NCBI GenBank assembly: GCA_963662175.1
Contig: OY759227.1
Span: 3,318,501-3,382,500, forward strand
Length of the DNA stretch: 64,000 nucleotides
Origin: Aradus depressus
Taxonomy: Eukaryota > Arthropoda > Insecta > Hemiptera > Aradidae
Direction: 5' to 3'
In this document: positions 22,411-32,995 of the stretch, piece by piece
Position numbering within the stretch: the stretch's first letter is position 1
How the letters are laid out: every line of letters starts with the position of its first letter
Program-made: the position numbers and the translations under genes
Notes under the pieces: generated by a model
Database searches by the model: none
Seen by the model: the letters and a program-made list of their open reading frames with translations, nothing else
Told to the model about the DNA's origin: nothing

Positions 22411-25045
22411 TTAACCTAGCAGGTCTCTCGGCCAGCACCGCCTCAGCCTTCTGGGAGGATTATCTGGGTGGGAGCGGGAGGACAAGTGTCGAGCGACGGG
22501 ATTGACATGGAAGGAGAGGTTAGAGTGGAATTTGGAGAAGCGGGACTTGGTGAGGTCAATAACAAAAGGAATTTTAAGGTCATTATGGAGGGTAAGGTTG
22601 GACACATAGAAGGGTGCATCGACAATTGTTCTTAGGACTTTGGATTGGAAGGACTGGATACGCTTGATGTTAGATGGTTTAGCACAACCCCATAGTTCCA
22701 GTCCGTATGTCCATATAGGTCTTATTATAGTCTTGTAAATGGTCAGTTTGTTTTCAATAGAAAGTCTGGATTGTCTGCTGAGCAGCTGATAGAGCAGGCC
22801 AAACCGTCTGTTCAGCTCCTGTCGTTTTAATCGTGTGTGGGGGTTCCATGTCAGTCTTCGGTCTAGGTAGAACCCTAAGTAGCGGACTTGATTGGAGGCA
22901 GGGATGGGAACGTTATTGAAGGAAATCGGGGGACAGGATTGGCGTCTCAGAGTGAAGGTAACATGGTTACACTTCTCTTCATTAATTTTCACACGCCACT
23001 GCCGACACCAATCCTCTATGTGGAGAAGGTGCTGTTGGAGCTTTTGGGAGGCTATGATAGGATCTTGGTTGGAAGCAAGGATAGCTGTATCGTCAGCAAA
23101 GGTTGCTAGGAGTGTGTTAGGATTGGTAGGAATATCAGCAGTGTAAACTGTATAAAGGATGGGACCGAGAACACTTCCTTGGGGAGCCCCCGCCTCAACA
23201 GGCACGTAGTCGGAGTACTCATTACCCTGACGAACTTTGAAGAAGCGGTTGGAAAGGTAGGACTTGAGGATGAGGTAATAAGTGTGGGGAAGGAGTCTCT
23301 TTAGCTTGAAGAGCAGTCCAGGGTGCCAAACCCGGTCGAAAGCCTGAGCCATGTCCAGAAAGGCACCCGAACAATAGCTCTTACACTCCAGGGAAGAGGA
23401 AATGTGGTCTACAATGCGAAGGCCCTGCTGTACAGTAGAGTGATGGGTTCGGAAGCCGAATTGGTGGTCAGGAATAATATTTTTGGAGTCGAGGATGGGA
23501 AAAATTCTTTTTAGAATAATTTTTTCTAGAATTTTTGAAAGGATGGGTAGCAAACTTATAGGACGATAGGAGCTTGGAACGTTGGGGGGTTTTCCAGGTT
23601 TGGGAAAAAGGATAATGGTAGAAAATTTCCAAAGGGCAGGGAAGTAGGCTGTTCGAAATACACAATTAAAAATATATGTCAGGAAAATGATGGCTTTGCG
23701 GGGAAGATTTCTAATTATTTTACAAGTGATGAGGTCATACCCTGGAGATCTTCTTGTAGGTAAGGACTGGATGAAGTGTATGACCTCGGAAGGATGGACA
23801 GGTTTAGGAGGCAAAGAAAGTTGGAGGGGAGAGTCGAGGAACTTCTCGACTTTGTAAGATTGGGAAAGAGGATCGGGGTGGGGGGTGAATGTTTGGCGGA
23901 GGTGGGAAGCAAACAAGTTGGATTTCTCAATGTCAGATGCGGCCCACGAGCCATCTTCACGTCGAATAGGAGGAGAAGTGGTGTGCTACTTAAGGATTTT
24001 CCGTGTGGCTGACCATAAGGATTTATCCTGAGTGGATAAGGAGGACAGATAGGAGTTATATTTTTGGGATCGGTAGGATGAGAGTTGCTGTTTGAGAAGT
24101 CGGGAAAGTTGGTTATAGACACGACGCTTTGAGGAGATGAGGTTCAGGATGTCTTGAGGAAGGTGGTTCTGGGAACGTGTGGGATGAGGTGTTGGGAAGG
24201 AAGATTTCCAAGCAGTTTCTTGGATGAGGGTTGTGAATAAAGAAACTGCTTCATCAAGCTCTTCTGGGGTTTTAAGGGATATATTGAGGTTGATGGAATT
24301 TTCCAAAGAGTTTTGGCCAATCAACAGGACCTCGTGTTAGGGAAGGGGGTAAAGGTTTTGGGATAGGATGCAGATCTAATACCAAAAGGACAGGGCTGTG
24401 GTCGGAGGAAAGGTCATCGAGGTGGGAAATATTCGAGTGAAGCGCGTCCAGGCCGCAAGAGACGTAGAAGTCCAACAGGTCTGGGAGTTTGTTAGGATCG
24501 GTTGGCCAGTAAGTTGGGAAATCAGGAGAGAAGTAATCATAATTACTGGAGGACAGGACTCGGTTGAGGACTCGGCCTCTCGAATTAGCCACTCTACTGC
24601 CCCACTGAGGATGTTTCGCATTGTAGTCACCACCAGATAGGAATCGTGGACCGAGGGTTCGGAAGAATGCATGAAACTGGTCAGGTGAAATTACAGTTTG
24701 AGGAGGGCAGTACACTGCTGTTATGGTGAGAGGAAAACGAAACAGGGCAATTGAAATAGGGGTTGCTTGGAGATAGTCGAAGGAATAAGAAGGCAGGATA
24801 TGGTGGGAGAGGGCTCGGCGGACAAGTACCGCAGTGCCACCATGGGCTCTACCATCCGGGTGGTCCGTCCTGTAGGTGATATAGTCCGGGATGTCGCAGT
24901 GTTTTCTAGTGGTCAGTCGAGTTTCTGTAATAAGAGCTACGTCTATCTTTTTGTTGTGTAGTAGAGCGTCGAGTTCGTCTTTGTGGTTGTGTAAGCCATT
25001 GGCGTTCCAAAGGAGGATGGATAAGGAATGTTGGGTAGGAGGCAC
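22411..25045 (-). pseudogene. Jockey ORF2 endonuclease/reverse transcriptase, two lesions
   Basis: EEP endonuclease at the N-terminus (LLWNANGLHNHKDEL, VALITETRLT, GGDYNAKHPQWGS, DHSPVLL). The reverse transcriptase (about 23,800-22,900) has SPGYDLITCKI, LFPKPGKPPNVPSSYRPISL, FGFRTHHSTVQQ, FLDMAQAFDRVWH, GAPQGSVLGPILYTVYTADIP and the active site TFADDTAIL. There is no RNase H, as in Jockey. Lesions are a frameshift near 24,300 and one in-frame TAG at 23,988-23,986; otherwise the frame is open. The first codon in frame is GTG at 25,045, with a stop four codons upstream and no nearby ATG, so the original start may have mutated. Confidence 0.88.
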
Positions 25046-25129
25046 TATTGGGATCTATTGGCAAGTAGGGTTATGATTGGGGTCAGAAGGTTGAAGAGTT
25101 GGGTGAACAGAAGGAGGAGAGGACAGATG

Positions 25130-26224
25130 TTATGTCGGTGGCGGGAGGAGGGGGAGGGACGAAGGGTGAAGGACGGGGCGGGTAGCTCCGGCCCCAGCCA
25201 ATTGGGCATAGGAGAGACCTGGCTGAGCGGCGGCTGACATGGGAAGGGCTGTCCGAGGAGGCGCTGGTCGTGGTGCACCCTGATGTCCTGAAGCCAGGGC
25301 TGGGAAGTCCTTGGGAAGAGGGGCGAAGGACTGCGGGACAAGGGGCTGCGCTGCCTTGGGCCCTGTAGCGGTGGCGGAGGTCCTCAGCCGCTTCAGGTCC
25401 GTGCGCACGGTACACCCTCTGTAGTTGGCGGGGTGTTGACCACCACACAGAGCACACTTTGCTGGGAGGTCTCGTGGCTTCCGGCACGTCTCAGTGGCAT
25501 GCAGGCCCGCACACTTGACACACCGGACAGGGTGGCCGCAGTACCCCTTTGTATGGCCGTACTCTTGGCACCGGTGGCACTGAGGGATATCCCTCCGTTT
25601 GTTCGGCTCCTCCACCTTGACCACACTATGGACCAACCTTGTTAGAGCGAAAATTTCTTCATTGTTGTCTTGGGGCTCCAAATCCAAGAAAAATAGAGGA
25701 AGGAAAGCCTTCGTTGTTGGGTTCTTCACCCCGGAGATGTTCCTCACGGAGTAGCCCATCTCCTCCAGCTCCTCCTTGATGAGGGAAGTGGGTGTGGTCG
25801 GGTGGAGGTGCCTCAGTACCACTCTGAAGGCCTTCTCCTGCTTTAATTGATAGCAGTGGTAGCTATACCCGTCCTTCTTCAGGAGTTGGATGGTAGCGCG
25901 GTAGTCCTCCGACGGGCCTAGTTGGATCTTTGTGTGCCGTATAGAGGTCTGGCACACAAAGCCTTTAGGTCCCAGAATAGACCGAAGTTTTTTTAACAAT
26001 TTTTCGAAGTCACTTATATTTGTGACGAATATGGGGGGTGGTTTTGGAGTAGATGGTGGTTCCTCTTCGTCGATGGCCAGAGGGGCGAAATGATTTGAGA
26101 TGGGGGTAGTTGGACGTGAGATCCCCTGGGATTCTGTTTCGGCTGCCTCGCTGCCTTCCTTTGAATGGGCTTTGGCTCTATTGGAGGTCGGGCGACCTCT
26201 CTTCTTCACTCCTTTTCCTGCCAT
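25130..26224 (-). CDS. Jockey ORF1 gag-like nucleic-acid-binding protein
   Basis: 364 codons from an ATG, uninterrupted. A basic N-terminus (KKRGRPTSNRAK) and Pro/Ser-rich linker are followed by a PRE_C2HC-type RNA-binding domain (about 90-210: YSYHCYQLKQEKAFRVVLR, LEEMGYSVRNI, FLPLFFLDL). Three CCHC/CCHC-like zinc knuckles come next at about 216-275 (CHRCQEYGHTKGYC, CVKCAGLHATETC, CALCGGQHPANYRGC). The Pro/Ala-rich tail contains ALPKDFPAL-like and LSYAQLAG segments. This is the Jockey-clade gag that packages the element RNA. It appears intact. Confidence 0.92.
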   Translation of the reverse strand: MAGKGVKKRGRPTSNRAKAHSKEGSEAAETESQGISRPTTPISNHFAPLAIDEEEPPSTPKPPPIFVTNISDFEKLLKKLRSILGPKGFVCQTSIRHTKIQLGPSEDYRATIQLLKKDGYSYHCYQLKQEKAFRVVLRHLHPTTPTSLIKEELEEMGYSVRNISGVKNPTTKAFLPLFFLDLEPQDNNEEIFALTRLVHSVVKVEEPNKRRDIPQCHRCQEYGHTKGYCGHPVRCVKCAGLHATETCRKPRDLPAKCALCGGQHPANYRGCTVRTDLKRLRTSATATGPKAAQPLVPQSFAPLPKDFPALASGHQGAPRPAPPRTALPMSAAAQPGLSYAQLAGAGATRPVLHPSSLPLLPPPT

Positions 26225-26659
26225 TATAATAGTACTGAGAGGAGCAAAAATAAAAAACAGTATAAATATAATAATAACTAATAAAAATGGGTGAGGGGGG
26301 GGGGGAGGGGGGAATATGTAAAGTCTTTGGGATGGGGGGGAAGGGATGGGACACTACCTGACTCCTGGGAGCCCGTCCGCTGGGCAACAGAAGAAGTGGG
26401 TCACAGTCACCCCCACTCTTCAACAGAGACAAGGTTCCTGTTGAATGCAGGAAGCCCTCTCGAGCCCCTAAAACTATGAGTTTTTAGAACTGACCTGGCT
26501 CAGTTAATGAAGCTCCATTGTAGTCCAAAACTTGCACAATTTGTTCCAGTCACTTGAGGTCACTGTGTGTCAAATTTCAACCAAAACACTGCACTTTGAC
26601 ACATTAAAATCGAGCGGACAACAGGGACACGATGTAAACCCTTCGGCTGCTAGGGCCAG

Positions 26660-27115
26660 ACTGGGCAGTTATTAGAGTTTTTGAATTGAGCCCCCTCCCC
26701 TGAACCCCCTTTTCCCTTCAGCCCATATCTCTGACGTTTGACAGGTTATATCCTCATTGGGTTTTGACTTTAAATATGAAATTTCATGTCGATACATTCA
26801 TTACATCGGGGGGGGGGGGGGGGGGGGGGGGTTATTGGGGATCATGAGTTGAGCCCCCTCTGACCCCCCCTTCCATTCTGCCGAATCCGCAGGAAATTGA
26901 TGTATCGTCCTAATTTGGTTTTAAATTCACATATGAAATTTTGTGTCGATACTTTTATTACAACGGCAGTTATCAGAGTTTTTGAGTTAGGTCTCAACCC
27001 TAATCGTCCTCACCCCTTTGGTCGATTTGGCTAAAAAAACAATAGGACTCGTCGCTAGAGGGTTCTAAATTCACACAAAATTTCGTGTAGATACATTTAT
27101 TCTATCGGGTGATAT
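26660..27115 (+). repeat. Three diverged tandem units, 125-170 bp
   Basis: The motifs GAGTTTTTGA.TT..G (near 26,672, 26,845 and 26,970) and ATGAAATTT..TGTCGATAC.TT.ATTAC (near 26,776, 26,934 and 27,075) alternate three times. A 24-nt G run (26,808-26,831) lies inside the first unit. Confidence 0.65.
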
Positions 27116-27560
27116 CCAGTTCACAGACACGACATTTTTTTTTTTTATATTTGGAATCTAGACTTTGGAAAACATGAAATTCCGTTGAAAACTCCGATTA
27201 CATAACTTCCCATATATTTCGTATAGCTGGGGAAGTAAAGTTCAACTTTCCTTCAAAATATTGAGTGAAATAATTAAACAGGATCCCTATATATAAAATT
27301 TGACGTTAACAACATTTTTTAAAAAAACTTTTTTTTAAGGTTGGGGCAACATTAAAGAGTTATATTTAGTAATATAATGCACACAAAAAAAGTTAGATAC
27401 TTGTAATTCTATTTAAGCATTAAATGCTTAATTTAGGACAAATTTTGTCCTAATGAATAGAAAAAAGTATGTGACTTTTCTCTAAAATTCCAAGAGAAAT
27501 ATTTTAAACATGAATGGATATTGACAATGTAATTATGTTATCATTTTCGGAGTTGGAGAT
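27116..27560. other. AT-rich non-coding sequence
   Basis: No gene seen. It contains AACTTCCC...GGGGAAGT (27,205-27,238), a short inverted pair that recurs near 28,408-28,432. Confidence 0.3.
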
Positions 27561-27574
27561 CTCGAATAGCGAGA

Positions 27575-27700
27575 GATATGTAGCAATAAACACCTAGGCT
27601 ATGCCCATTCTCACTTACTCTTTTGACATTATACACTGGCACAAAACAGACCAAGAACAATTACAACGTCTTATCTGCACTAAAATTGTTTATTTTCGTA
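27575..27700 (+). pseudogene. Fragment of a LINE reverse transcriptase C-terminal region
   Basis: About 40 codons read AINT-stop-AMPILTYSFDIIHWHKTDQ...LICTKI, matching the pattern AINTYAxPxLTYxFGxxxWxxTD that follows the RT domain in some non-LTR elements. It is isolated and has one stop. Confidence 0.4.
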
Positions 27701-27973
27701 TGGTGCTATATTTCACCCAATCGGACATAAAATATGAAACATTTGGCTAACCATTCTTATATCGAAATAATTTTTTTAATTTTTTTGGCACATTGTGACT
27801 TGGTAGGGACGTAAGATCGTCCCGAAATATTGTGAAAAAGACACTGATTTAAATTAAATTAAAAACTGTATCTACTGTATTTGTACCCATTTATTTTCTA
27901 GTATTTATTCATTCAGTTTTTAATAATTATATTTTGTTTTTTTACTAATATTGTTATTACGTATCACGTGTGA

Positions 27974-28255
27974 GGGCGCCGGTAGCTTAGTGGTATGCGT
28001 GCTTGCTTATTGAGCTTAACATCGCGGGTTCAAGACCCAGCCGAGGCCCTTAGTTTATTTTACCTGGAAAGTAAAAAAAAAACTTAACCACGCCGTCCTT
28101 CGGTCGGGACGATAAGCGTTGATTCCGAGCCGCTCTAGGTCAGATACTCGTTTAGGCAAAATGTAGGACTCCCTAGTAGAGTCAGGGTCATGTCCACCAG
28201 AGTCAGGAAAGAGTCTAGGCGATATGACCCTGTAGTTATGGGCATGAGTCATAAT
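27974..28255 (+). mobile_element. tRNA-derived SINE
   Basis: A tRNA-like head (27,974-28,049) carries an A box (TAGCTTAGTGG) and a B box (GGGTTCAAGAC), which are internal RNA polymerase III promoter elements. The acceptor arms pair poorly, so it is not a working tRNA. An unrelated body runs to about 28,255 with GTAGGACTCCC.AGTAGAGTC and GGTCATGTCCACCAGAG. The body recurs without the head at 49,795-49,965. Confidence 0.75.
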
Positions 28256-28714
28256 TACTAACTAATCACATCTGAGTTCGACCTTAAGGATTAATAGATG
28301 TTTATGTATATTATATAATTTCCAAGCAATCTTAATGTATACATTTTATGACTTATCCTATTACCATGTTATGGTTTAAAGGAAATAAATATTATTTATA
28401 TGTTGTACATACTTCCTCAGCTGGGGAAGTAAAAACGAATTTCTATTAGTGTCTACAAAAATTTTGGTTTTGGTCAGAATTCTGTAATTTCTTATTCACG
28501 TAAAATATCTACAAAATTTCATAAGACAGACTTTCAAGTCGTAGAGAGTGATCCTAGTTAGTTGCTGGGATAGTAGTATCTATGTGTTTATAAAGTCTGT
28601 ATTTGAAAAACTACTTTCTCATAGGCAATTTTATTTTTAAAAGCCTCAGTTGAAAAGAAAACATCACAACCTCTTATTAGTTAGGCTCCCCATTATATTA
28701 TATTTATAACTCCT

Positions 28715-28978
28715 TCATATTATATTTATAATGATATACATAATTAAATTACACTTATAATAAGTGTAACATGGTTGTTTACCGGTGTTGGCTGAGGATG
28801 GCGGCTTTTCAGATGGTAAGACCAGTTCAGTCGTTCTAACGGTAGGTTCTGTGATGTTAACGTAGAAAACAGAGGCCACAAAACCATTGTAATCGAATGG
28901 ATGGACCGCCGGACCAGACCTAAAAATCATACTAACAATTACTACTTTAACAATCATTATTATTAACTTATATAGCAT
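28715..28978 (-). other. Possible small ORF with an N-terminal hydrophobic segment
   Basis: 87 codons on the minus strand. A hydrophobic start (IIMIVKVVIVSMIF) is followed by a polar region (AVHPFDYNGFVASVFYVNIT, PSEKPPSSANTG). The central part has richer composition than the surrounding AT-rich DNA, but I recognise no family, and the ends are simple AT sequence. It could be an exon fragment or chance. Confidence 0.15.
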
Positions 28979-28979
28979 T

Positions 28980-30828
28980 AATTCGAAATTGCATTCAACG
29001 TTACTCCTCCCCCCAGAAAAATATATATATATATAATAATTTAAAATCTATCCAGTATATCCAGCATAGGCATAGGAAGATCATTTTTGTTGTGGGGGCG
29101 AACTCATCGCATGAACACACCCTTTCTGCCAAATAAAAAAATCTAAATGTTTTAAATAAAAATGTTTTTTTTTTTCATCTTTTTTACCAGTTCAGCATAC
29201 TGCGTGCTAAGCTAGTAGTTATAAATAATACTAGTAATAATAAGAAAAGTAAATAAATAAATAAAATACTACATAATAATAATCAAACAACCATAAATAG
29301 AATTGAATTGAATATTGTAGAACTAGTGTGGACAAGAGGCTTATATCGCACGAGGACAAATTGGTGAGGGCTTATTTTTGCCCACACCCACTAAATACTT
29401 CCAGTAAAACAATAAATTATTAATGAAAATAGGTAATTAATAGGTATAAATATACTTAATTTATAAAATAAATGAAACAAAAATTAAAAATAACATAGGT
29501 ATCCCGCACAGGAAATTAAAAGTTGCCTTCCCTTTAGTCTCAATTATTTTTTCCTTTTCAATTTTTTTTTTTTTATTGTTTGTATACATTTTTAGAACCT
29601 TATTGTGGGACGAAACAATACTAGGCCCGCCATTGCCCCCTATAATCTACGCCTATGATATCCAGAGATAAGGGATCGATGGAATAATACCAGATGATAT
29701 ATATAAACAATGTTTTCATTGAATTCAGCTCAATTAACTCACCCATTTTACTTGTTACTTCCTTTTTACTAAAGTATAAGAAAGTATTGTAATCATGCGA
29801 AAATTCAAGATGGAGTTTTCACGTTTCAAGGTCCCCTAAATAAGTTTTGACCATTATCGCAATGGTGAGTGTCTGTGCGTGTAAGTGAGTATGTGTGTGC
29901 ATGTGATGGGACGTTTTGAGCGCTAGAACACAGAAACGATTGTAGCTATGAACTTGAAATTTGAAATAAGATGTCACATGTGCTAACTTAGATCTGATTA
30001 GATTTTGGCCGAATTCAGACGAAAATTGAAACCACTTTACGTTGGGGCGTACATTTTACAACATTCCACTTATATTTATGACCTAATCAAACATTTTTAC
30101 AAGTAAAAAATGTGCATAAAACTAAAAGACTCATTTTATACGGGATATTCTACGCCGGGCGTCCGGTTTTTGAGATACATGCCGAAAACAGTGCTGAAAT
30201 GTCGTTTTGGAACACATGTTTTTAGACGTTTCCTTGTTTAACACAAAAACTGTTAGTCCTATCGAAAAATTGCTTCTAACAGAAAATGTTCCTTATTACA
30301 TTTCAAATCGCTAACAAGGCCCCAAACTTGAAATGTAAAAAAAAGAGGGAAAGAGAGTGATCTGTAAGCTTGGTTGGTATAAGAAAGTCCTATAATGGCC
30401 ACATCACATATATTTTCTTTTTTCATTGACTTTTACCATTTTTTGCGATGAAAACATTTCTAGAATTTTTCCAAAAAAGGTATGTGGCGTCCTCTAAGGG
30501 CCGCAAACCTGGTGAGACAAGACAAGTTGTGACTAGTAGTATGTAGGATTTGGGGATTCTGGCGCAGGAAGTGACGTTATTGTGGCGCAAGATGGCAGCC
30601 GTCCTAGTACAGGACGATGTGTTATGACCGACCCAGGTCTAACCTCCTCCAACCACTAAAACCTAGCCTTAACCACCGCGCACCAAAAAAATTCCTAAAG
30701 GGCGCTCAACTGGGTTTTTCAAGACGTAACCAGAGAGCCCCACACGATAAAAATGTAAGTTTCCGCTCTCCCAACTCAAGGTCATTCATTCTTTTAGATC
30801 CTCATTTCTTCTAAATTTTCATTTCAAC
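28980..30828. other. Anonymous interspersed-repeat sequence
   Basis: No coding content recognised. 29,060-29,640 begins and ends with CATAGGC/GCCTATG-like sequence and may be one inserted repeat. 29,870-29,915 is a TG-rich stretch (GTGTCTGTGCGTGTAAGTGA). 30,540-30,720 is GC-richer without a long frame. Confidence 0.3.
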
Positions 30829-30985
30829 AATATTTACATACAATATTTACAAAAATGATGCCCATCATATATTTACAACAATTTACAATACAGCCCCAGC
30901 AGGGCGAACAATATTTACATACGATATTTACAGAAAATATACAAAAATGATGGTCAGCATATATTTACAACAATTTACAATATTA
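30829..30985 (+). repeat. Two-unit tandem repeat, about 79-bp period, at the PolB 3' end
   Basis: ACAATATTTACATAC.ATATTTACA and AATGATG.(C/T)CA.CATATATTTACA occur twice, ending directly before the polB stop region. Confidence 0.75.
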
Positions 30986-30986
30986 G

Positions 30987-31603
30987 TCAGGGAGCGTCCT
31001 TATGTCCTATGGCAAGTGTGGAAATGCCATCGGGTAAAATAATTCGTTTATCATCATGAGGAGATAGAGCCAATTTATTAATTACTACTGTGGAGATGTT
31101 ATGGTTTTTGGATCTTATAGAATGACAGGGAAGACGTATAGTGGTATAATCATAATCATCATATCTAATAAATTTGTTTGATGCAGCTGTCTGAACACCC
31201 TTTTTTAAACACGTTCCCAATTAACAGGGCATACATTTTTGCACGCAGCGCTACAAAATCAGTGATGATTTCTCCATTGGCCTCATCCTTAAATTTCCCA
31301 ACAACTTTTTTATTAATTGTTGAGAAAAGGCGGTGATCTGGAGGGAAATCCGATGTGTCTAAAAAGTCCATAAGCTGTAACATGTCTGAGTATAGGTCTT
31401 CTGTAAGTATTCTGTAAATAAAGCTGTCTGTGTCCATGTAACAAAGTAGAAGTCGGTCAGGTCCGTACATCGGTAGTAAACATTGTAATGGTAATCGTAC
31501 ATCGACATACCAACGTAAATCGGTTTGTCAAATGTCAATGTGTTTTTGGAGAGGTGGATGGGTGCTAAGTTTTCGTCATATATTGCAACGATACTTTTAC
31601 TCG
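30987..31603 (-). pseudogene. polB: Polinton DNA polymerase B, C-terminal part
   Basis: Read on the minus strand: VAIYDENLAPIHLSKNT, FDKPIYVGMS, then the polymerase motif C LLCYMDTDSFIY (about 31,440), FLDTSDFPPDH, VVGKFKDEANG and ITDFVALRAKMYAL. A frameshift near 31,200 leads to KKGVQTAASNKFIRYDDY, then KLALSPHDDKR, and the stop at 30,987. This is the family B, protein-primed polymerase of Polintons. YMDTDS contains the two catalytic aspartates. A stop (TAA) lies just before the surviving segment. It is the 3' half of the gene whose 5' half is at 37,294-38,540. Confidence 0.88.
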
Positions 31604-31654
31604 CTTACATTTACTTTAATATAATTTTGAAGTCCCTATTTCGGGAGCCATTTA

Positions 31655-32032
31655 TGTAACGGTCCTTACCTTATATTTTATATAATACTATTGTGGCTGT
31701 GACGTCATACTATAATTTGTTTTATAATCTCTTTGTGGTTGAACATATATTTCTTATTTAATTTTCTTATGTGTATTTTTTATTTGCATACTTATATTAT
31801 TTTGTATTTTATTTCATTTATTCAACTTAGTTTATAAATCTCTTATGTACATATCGATTAGTTGTTGACTAGTCTCCGCCATGTTGTGTAGACCTCGGCT
31901 TGTAATGTTTTTACCCTTCTGAATTTAGTTAAAATATATAGTGTTATTTCTATAAAATTTATTTGTGACTTAAACCTAGAACTTCTTAGTTAGCTATGGT
32001 GGATATACTCTTAATTTCCAGCCATAGCAACA
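31655..32032 (+). repeat. 5' LTR of the CsRn1-like element
   Basis: Starts TGTAACGGTCC and ends CCATAGCAACA. From GACGTCATACTATAA onward it matches the 3' LTR. The first 45 or so bases have no counterpart in the 3' LTR; the alternative start is TGTGACGTCAT at 31,698. Confidence 0.8.
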
Positions 32033-32033
32033 G

Positions 32034-32051
32034 TGGTGACCCCGACGTGAT
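32034..32051 (+). other. Primer-binding site, tRNA-Trp
   Basis: TGGTGACCCCGACGTGAT is complementary to the 3' end of eukaryotic tRNA-Trp including CCA, immediately after the LTR. Confidence 0.85.
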
Positions 32052-32146
32052 CACACGAGGAGGCTCAATTCAAGCCAGCAGGTCGCCATTTTCATACGTC
32101 TAAATCAACTGTGAGTTATAATATTTTCAACCATCCTTGTTTTACT

Positions 32147-32995
32147 ATGTCTGAAGACGAAAGCAATAAGGACGCCAATGATTCCAAATCAAATGTCACT
32201 CATGAAATTAATAGAGTTTCGGTAAAAATTCCGCCTTTCTTCCGCAACAAACCAAAGGTTTGGTTTTGGCAGATTGAATCCCAATTTATAAATTCCCGAA
32301 TCACATTCGAGCTTACAAAATATCATTATGTGGTTGGCTCGTTGGATCCAGACATCGCGGAGCAAATATCCGATTTTATGGATAAATCTGTGTCATCAAC
32401 TCCTTACTCAGATCTTAAAAAAAGACTCCTGTCTGAATTTGAGGAAACTGAAGGACGCAAGGCCAAGAAACTTCTCACTGAATTACAATTAGGTGATAAA
32501 AAACCCTCACACCTTTTGCGTGAGATGAGATTCCTTGCAGGAAGTAATGTCAATGATGAATTTCTCAGGTCAATTTTCCTGGATCGTTTGCCTCATTCTG
32601 CCAAATCTATTTTAGCTGCTAGTCACTCCGAGTCTCTGGACAATTTGGCTACAATGGCGGACCGTATTTTAGAGGTGACATCCAATCACTCCATGTGTGC
32701 TTCCTCAAGTGATCCCCCCTCTTCACGCGACGCCTCTTCAATTAGTGACCGCTTAACCCAGTTAGAATCAATCATTCAGGAGATGTCTACTCAAATATCT
32801 CTCCTAACAACTCGAGGAAGGCCAAATTCAAGAACTAATTCTCCCCATCCTCGACAACGTTCACGTTCAAGCAAGAAGTACTCCACTTGCTGGTATCATT
32901 ATAAATTTGGTAATCTGGGCAAGCATTGTGAACAACCTTGCGACTTCAAAAAAGATACATCTTCGAATGAGGGAAACGCACACGGGCCACATTAG
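32147..32995 (+). CDS. gag: Gag of the CsRn1-like element
   Basis: 282 codons from the ATG at 32,147 (MSEDESNKD). The capsid region is VKIPPFFRNKPKVWFWQIES, KYHYVVGSLDPDIAEQISD, LLSEFEETEGRKAKKLLTEL, LGDKKPSHLLREMRFLAG and LDRLPHSAKSILAAS, a pattern shared by many invertebrate Gypsy gags. A Ser/Arg-rich linker follows, then a nonstandard zinc motif (CWYHYKFGNLGKHCEQPC). The frame is open and ends in TAG at 32,995. The structural protein packages the RNA and is produced with Pol by frameshifting. Confidence 0.9.
   Translation: MSEDESNKDANDSKSNVTHEINRVSVKIPPFFRNKPKVWFWQIESQFINSRITFELTKYHYVVGSLDPDIAEQISDFMDKSVSSTPYSDLKKRLLSEFEETEGRKAKKLLTELQLGDKKPSHLLREMRFLAGSNVNDEFLRSIFLDRLPHSAKSILAASHSESLDNLATMADRILEVTSNHSMCASSSDPPSSRDASSISDRLTQLESIIQEMSTQISLLTTRGRPNSRTNSPHPRQRSRSSKKYSTCWYHYKFGNLGKHCEQPCDFKKDTSSNEGNAHGPH
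32971..32977 (+). promoter_or_regulatory. Candidate -1 ribosomal frameshift site (gag to protease)
   Basis: GGGAAAC sits in the gag frame as G GGA AAC, the classic slippery heptamer form, 18 bp before the gag stop. The -1 frame is open from here into the protease (FLIDSGAD at about 33,064). Confidence 0.65.

Larger units (their letters stand above)
22195..26480 (-). mobile_element. Jockey-type LINE, nearly full length
   Basis: Two ORFs on the minus strand: ORF1 gag (26,224-25,130) and ORF2 EEP-RT (25,045-22,411), 84 bp apart, with a 5' leader of about 250 bp and a GC-rich 3' UTR to about 22,195. The plus-strand flank at 21,980-22,190 is A-rich simple sequence, so no clear poly(A) tail is seen. 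The domain order and gag type are those of the Jockey clade. Confidence 0.88.

Noticed and set aside
27974..28049. Functional tRNA gene
   Set aside because: The A and B boxes are present, but the acceptor arms do not pair properly and the sequence continues into a repeated SINE body.
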